A DNA stretch of 64,000 bases, from positions 248,001-312,000 of the forward strand of contig NZ_JABAIA010000002.1 in NCBI RefSeq assembly GCF_012641275.1. Reading direction: 5' to 3'. Positions within the stretch are counted from its first letter, which is position 1, and every line of letters begins with the position of its first letter. This DNA comes from Chitinophaga varians. GTDB lineage: Bacteria > Bacteroidota > Bacteroidia > Chitinophagales > Chitinophagaceae. Positions 63,720-64,000 of the stretch are shown here, piece by piece. A program made the position numbers and the translations under genes. The notes under the pieces were generated by a model that did no database searches, was not told where the DNA came from, and saw only the letters and a program-made list of their open reading frames with translations.

Positions 63720-64000
63720 CTAGTTGTTGGCCACTGTACCGGTCAGGTGCAGTTCTTTGTCCTGGTCCACACCTTTGAACTTCACCCAGATGGTTTTGTT
63801 CTGCTGGCCTAAACCGTTGGCGCTATAGTTAGCAGTGACCTTACCTTTTTTACCAGGCAGGATCGGCTCCTGTGTCCATTTCGGTGTAGTACAGCCGCAG
63901 CTGGCACGTGCAGCTTCAATCAGAATTGGTTCTTTTGAAATGTTGGTGAATTCAAAATCAACAGTTACTGGTTTGTTCAGTGCTGTTTTACCGAAATCAA
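63720..64000 (-). CDS. DUF1573 domain protein (C-terminal part, runs off the window)
   Basis: About 93 residues up to a TAG read from 63722 to 63720. 'KPVTVDFEFTNISKEPILIE', 'AARASCGCTTPKW' and 'GKKGKVTANYSANGLGQQNK' are the typical DUF1573 core, a beta-sandwich with a conserved SCGCT loop, usually exported. The N-terminus with the likely signal peptide lies beyond the window. Function of the family is unknown. Confidence 0.88.
   Translation of the reverse strand, partial: DFGKTALNKPVTVDFEFTNISKEPILIEAARASCGCTTPKWTQEPILPGKKGKVTANYSANGLGQQNKTIWVKFKGVDQDKELHLTGTVANN

Overview
The window comes from a member of the Bacteroidota, most likely a Chitinophaga-like member of the Chitinophagaceae. The grounds are: promoters of the TTTG / TAnnTTTG type with no Shine-Dalgarno signal; SusC/SusD outer-membrane pairs under an ECF sigma factor and a FecR anti-sigma; PorV-like and C-terminal-domain proteins of type IX secretion (T9SS); collagen-like surface proteins; and ribosomal proteins of typical Bacteroidetes form. 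Species cannot be fixed from sequence reading alone.

Layout. 0-11 kb: sigma factor, FecR, SusC, SusD and three secreted thioredoxin-fold proteins, a nutrient-uptake locus with a redox module. 11-13.7 kb: a lone AT-rich DUF262/HNH nuclease-like gene next to tRNA-Met. 13.8-21.8 kb: housekeeping genes (MscS channel, GlpD, nitroreductase, thioesterase, RdgB, an unknown protein, IlvE). 22.0-59.5 kb: the str and S10-spc-alpha ribosomal clusters in canonical order (rpsL rpsG / fusA / rpsJ ... secY map infA rpmJ rpsM rpsK rpsD rpoA rplQ), but split twice. Between rpsG and fusA sits an 11-kb block on the opposite strand holding two paralogous cassettes (T9SS-CTD protein, PorV-like barrel, collagen-like giant). 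Between fusA and rpsJ sits a 6.5-kb block with a glycosyltransferase/deacetylase pair, a small barrel protein and an array of very short genes. Each separated ribosomal piece has its own near-identical promoter, and rpsG and fusA are each closed by a strong terminator. 59.6-64 kb: a zinc-ribbon membrane protein, carA with a possible attenuator, an aminotransferase and a partial DUF1573 protein.

Most notable observation: at 39.2-41.7 kb lie six small ORFs (20-41 codons) for Leu-rich amphipathic peptides. None is large enough to be found by ordinary gene calling. Each is preceded, 22-25 nt upstream of its ATG, by a conserved 33-34 nt element. That element can fold as an H-type pseudoknot, and both of its stems vary in a compensatory way between copies. 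Two peptides carry Cys/His/Asp-rich tails. Five hairpin terminators separate most of the units. I know of no described family with this arrangement; toxin-like, membrane-active or metal-binding peptides under RNA control are inferences only.
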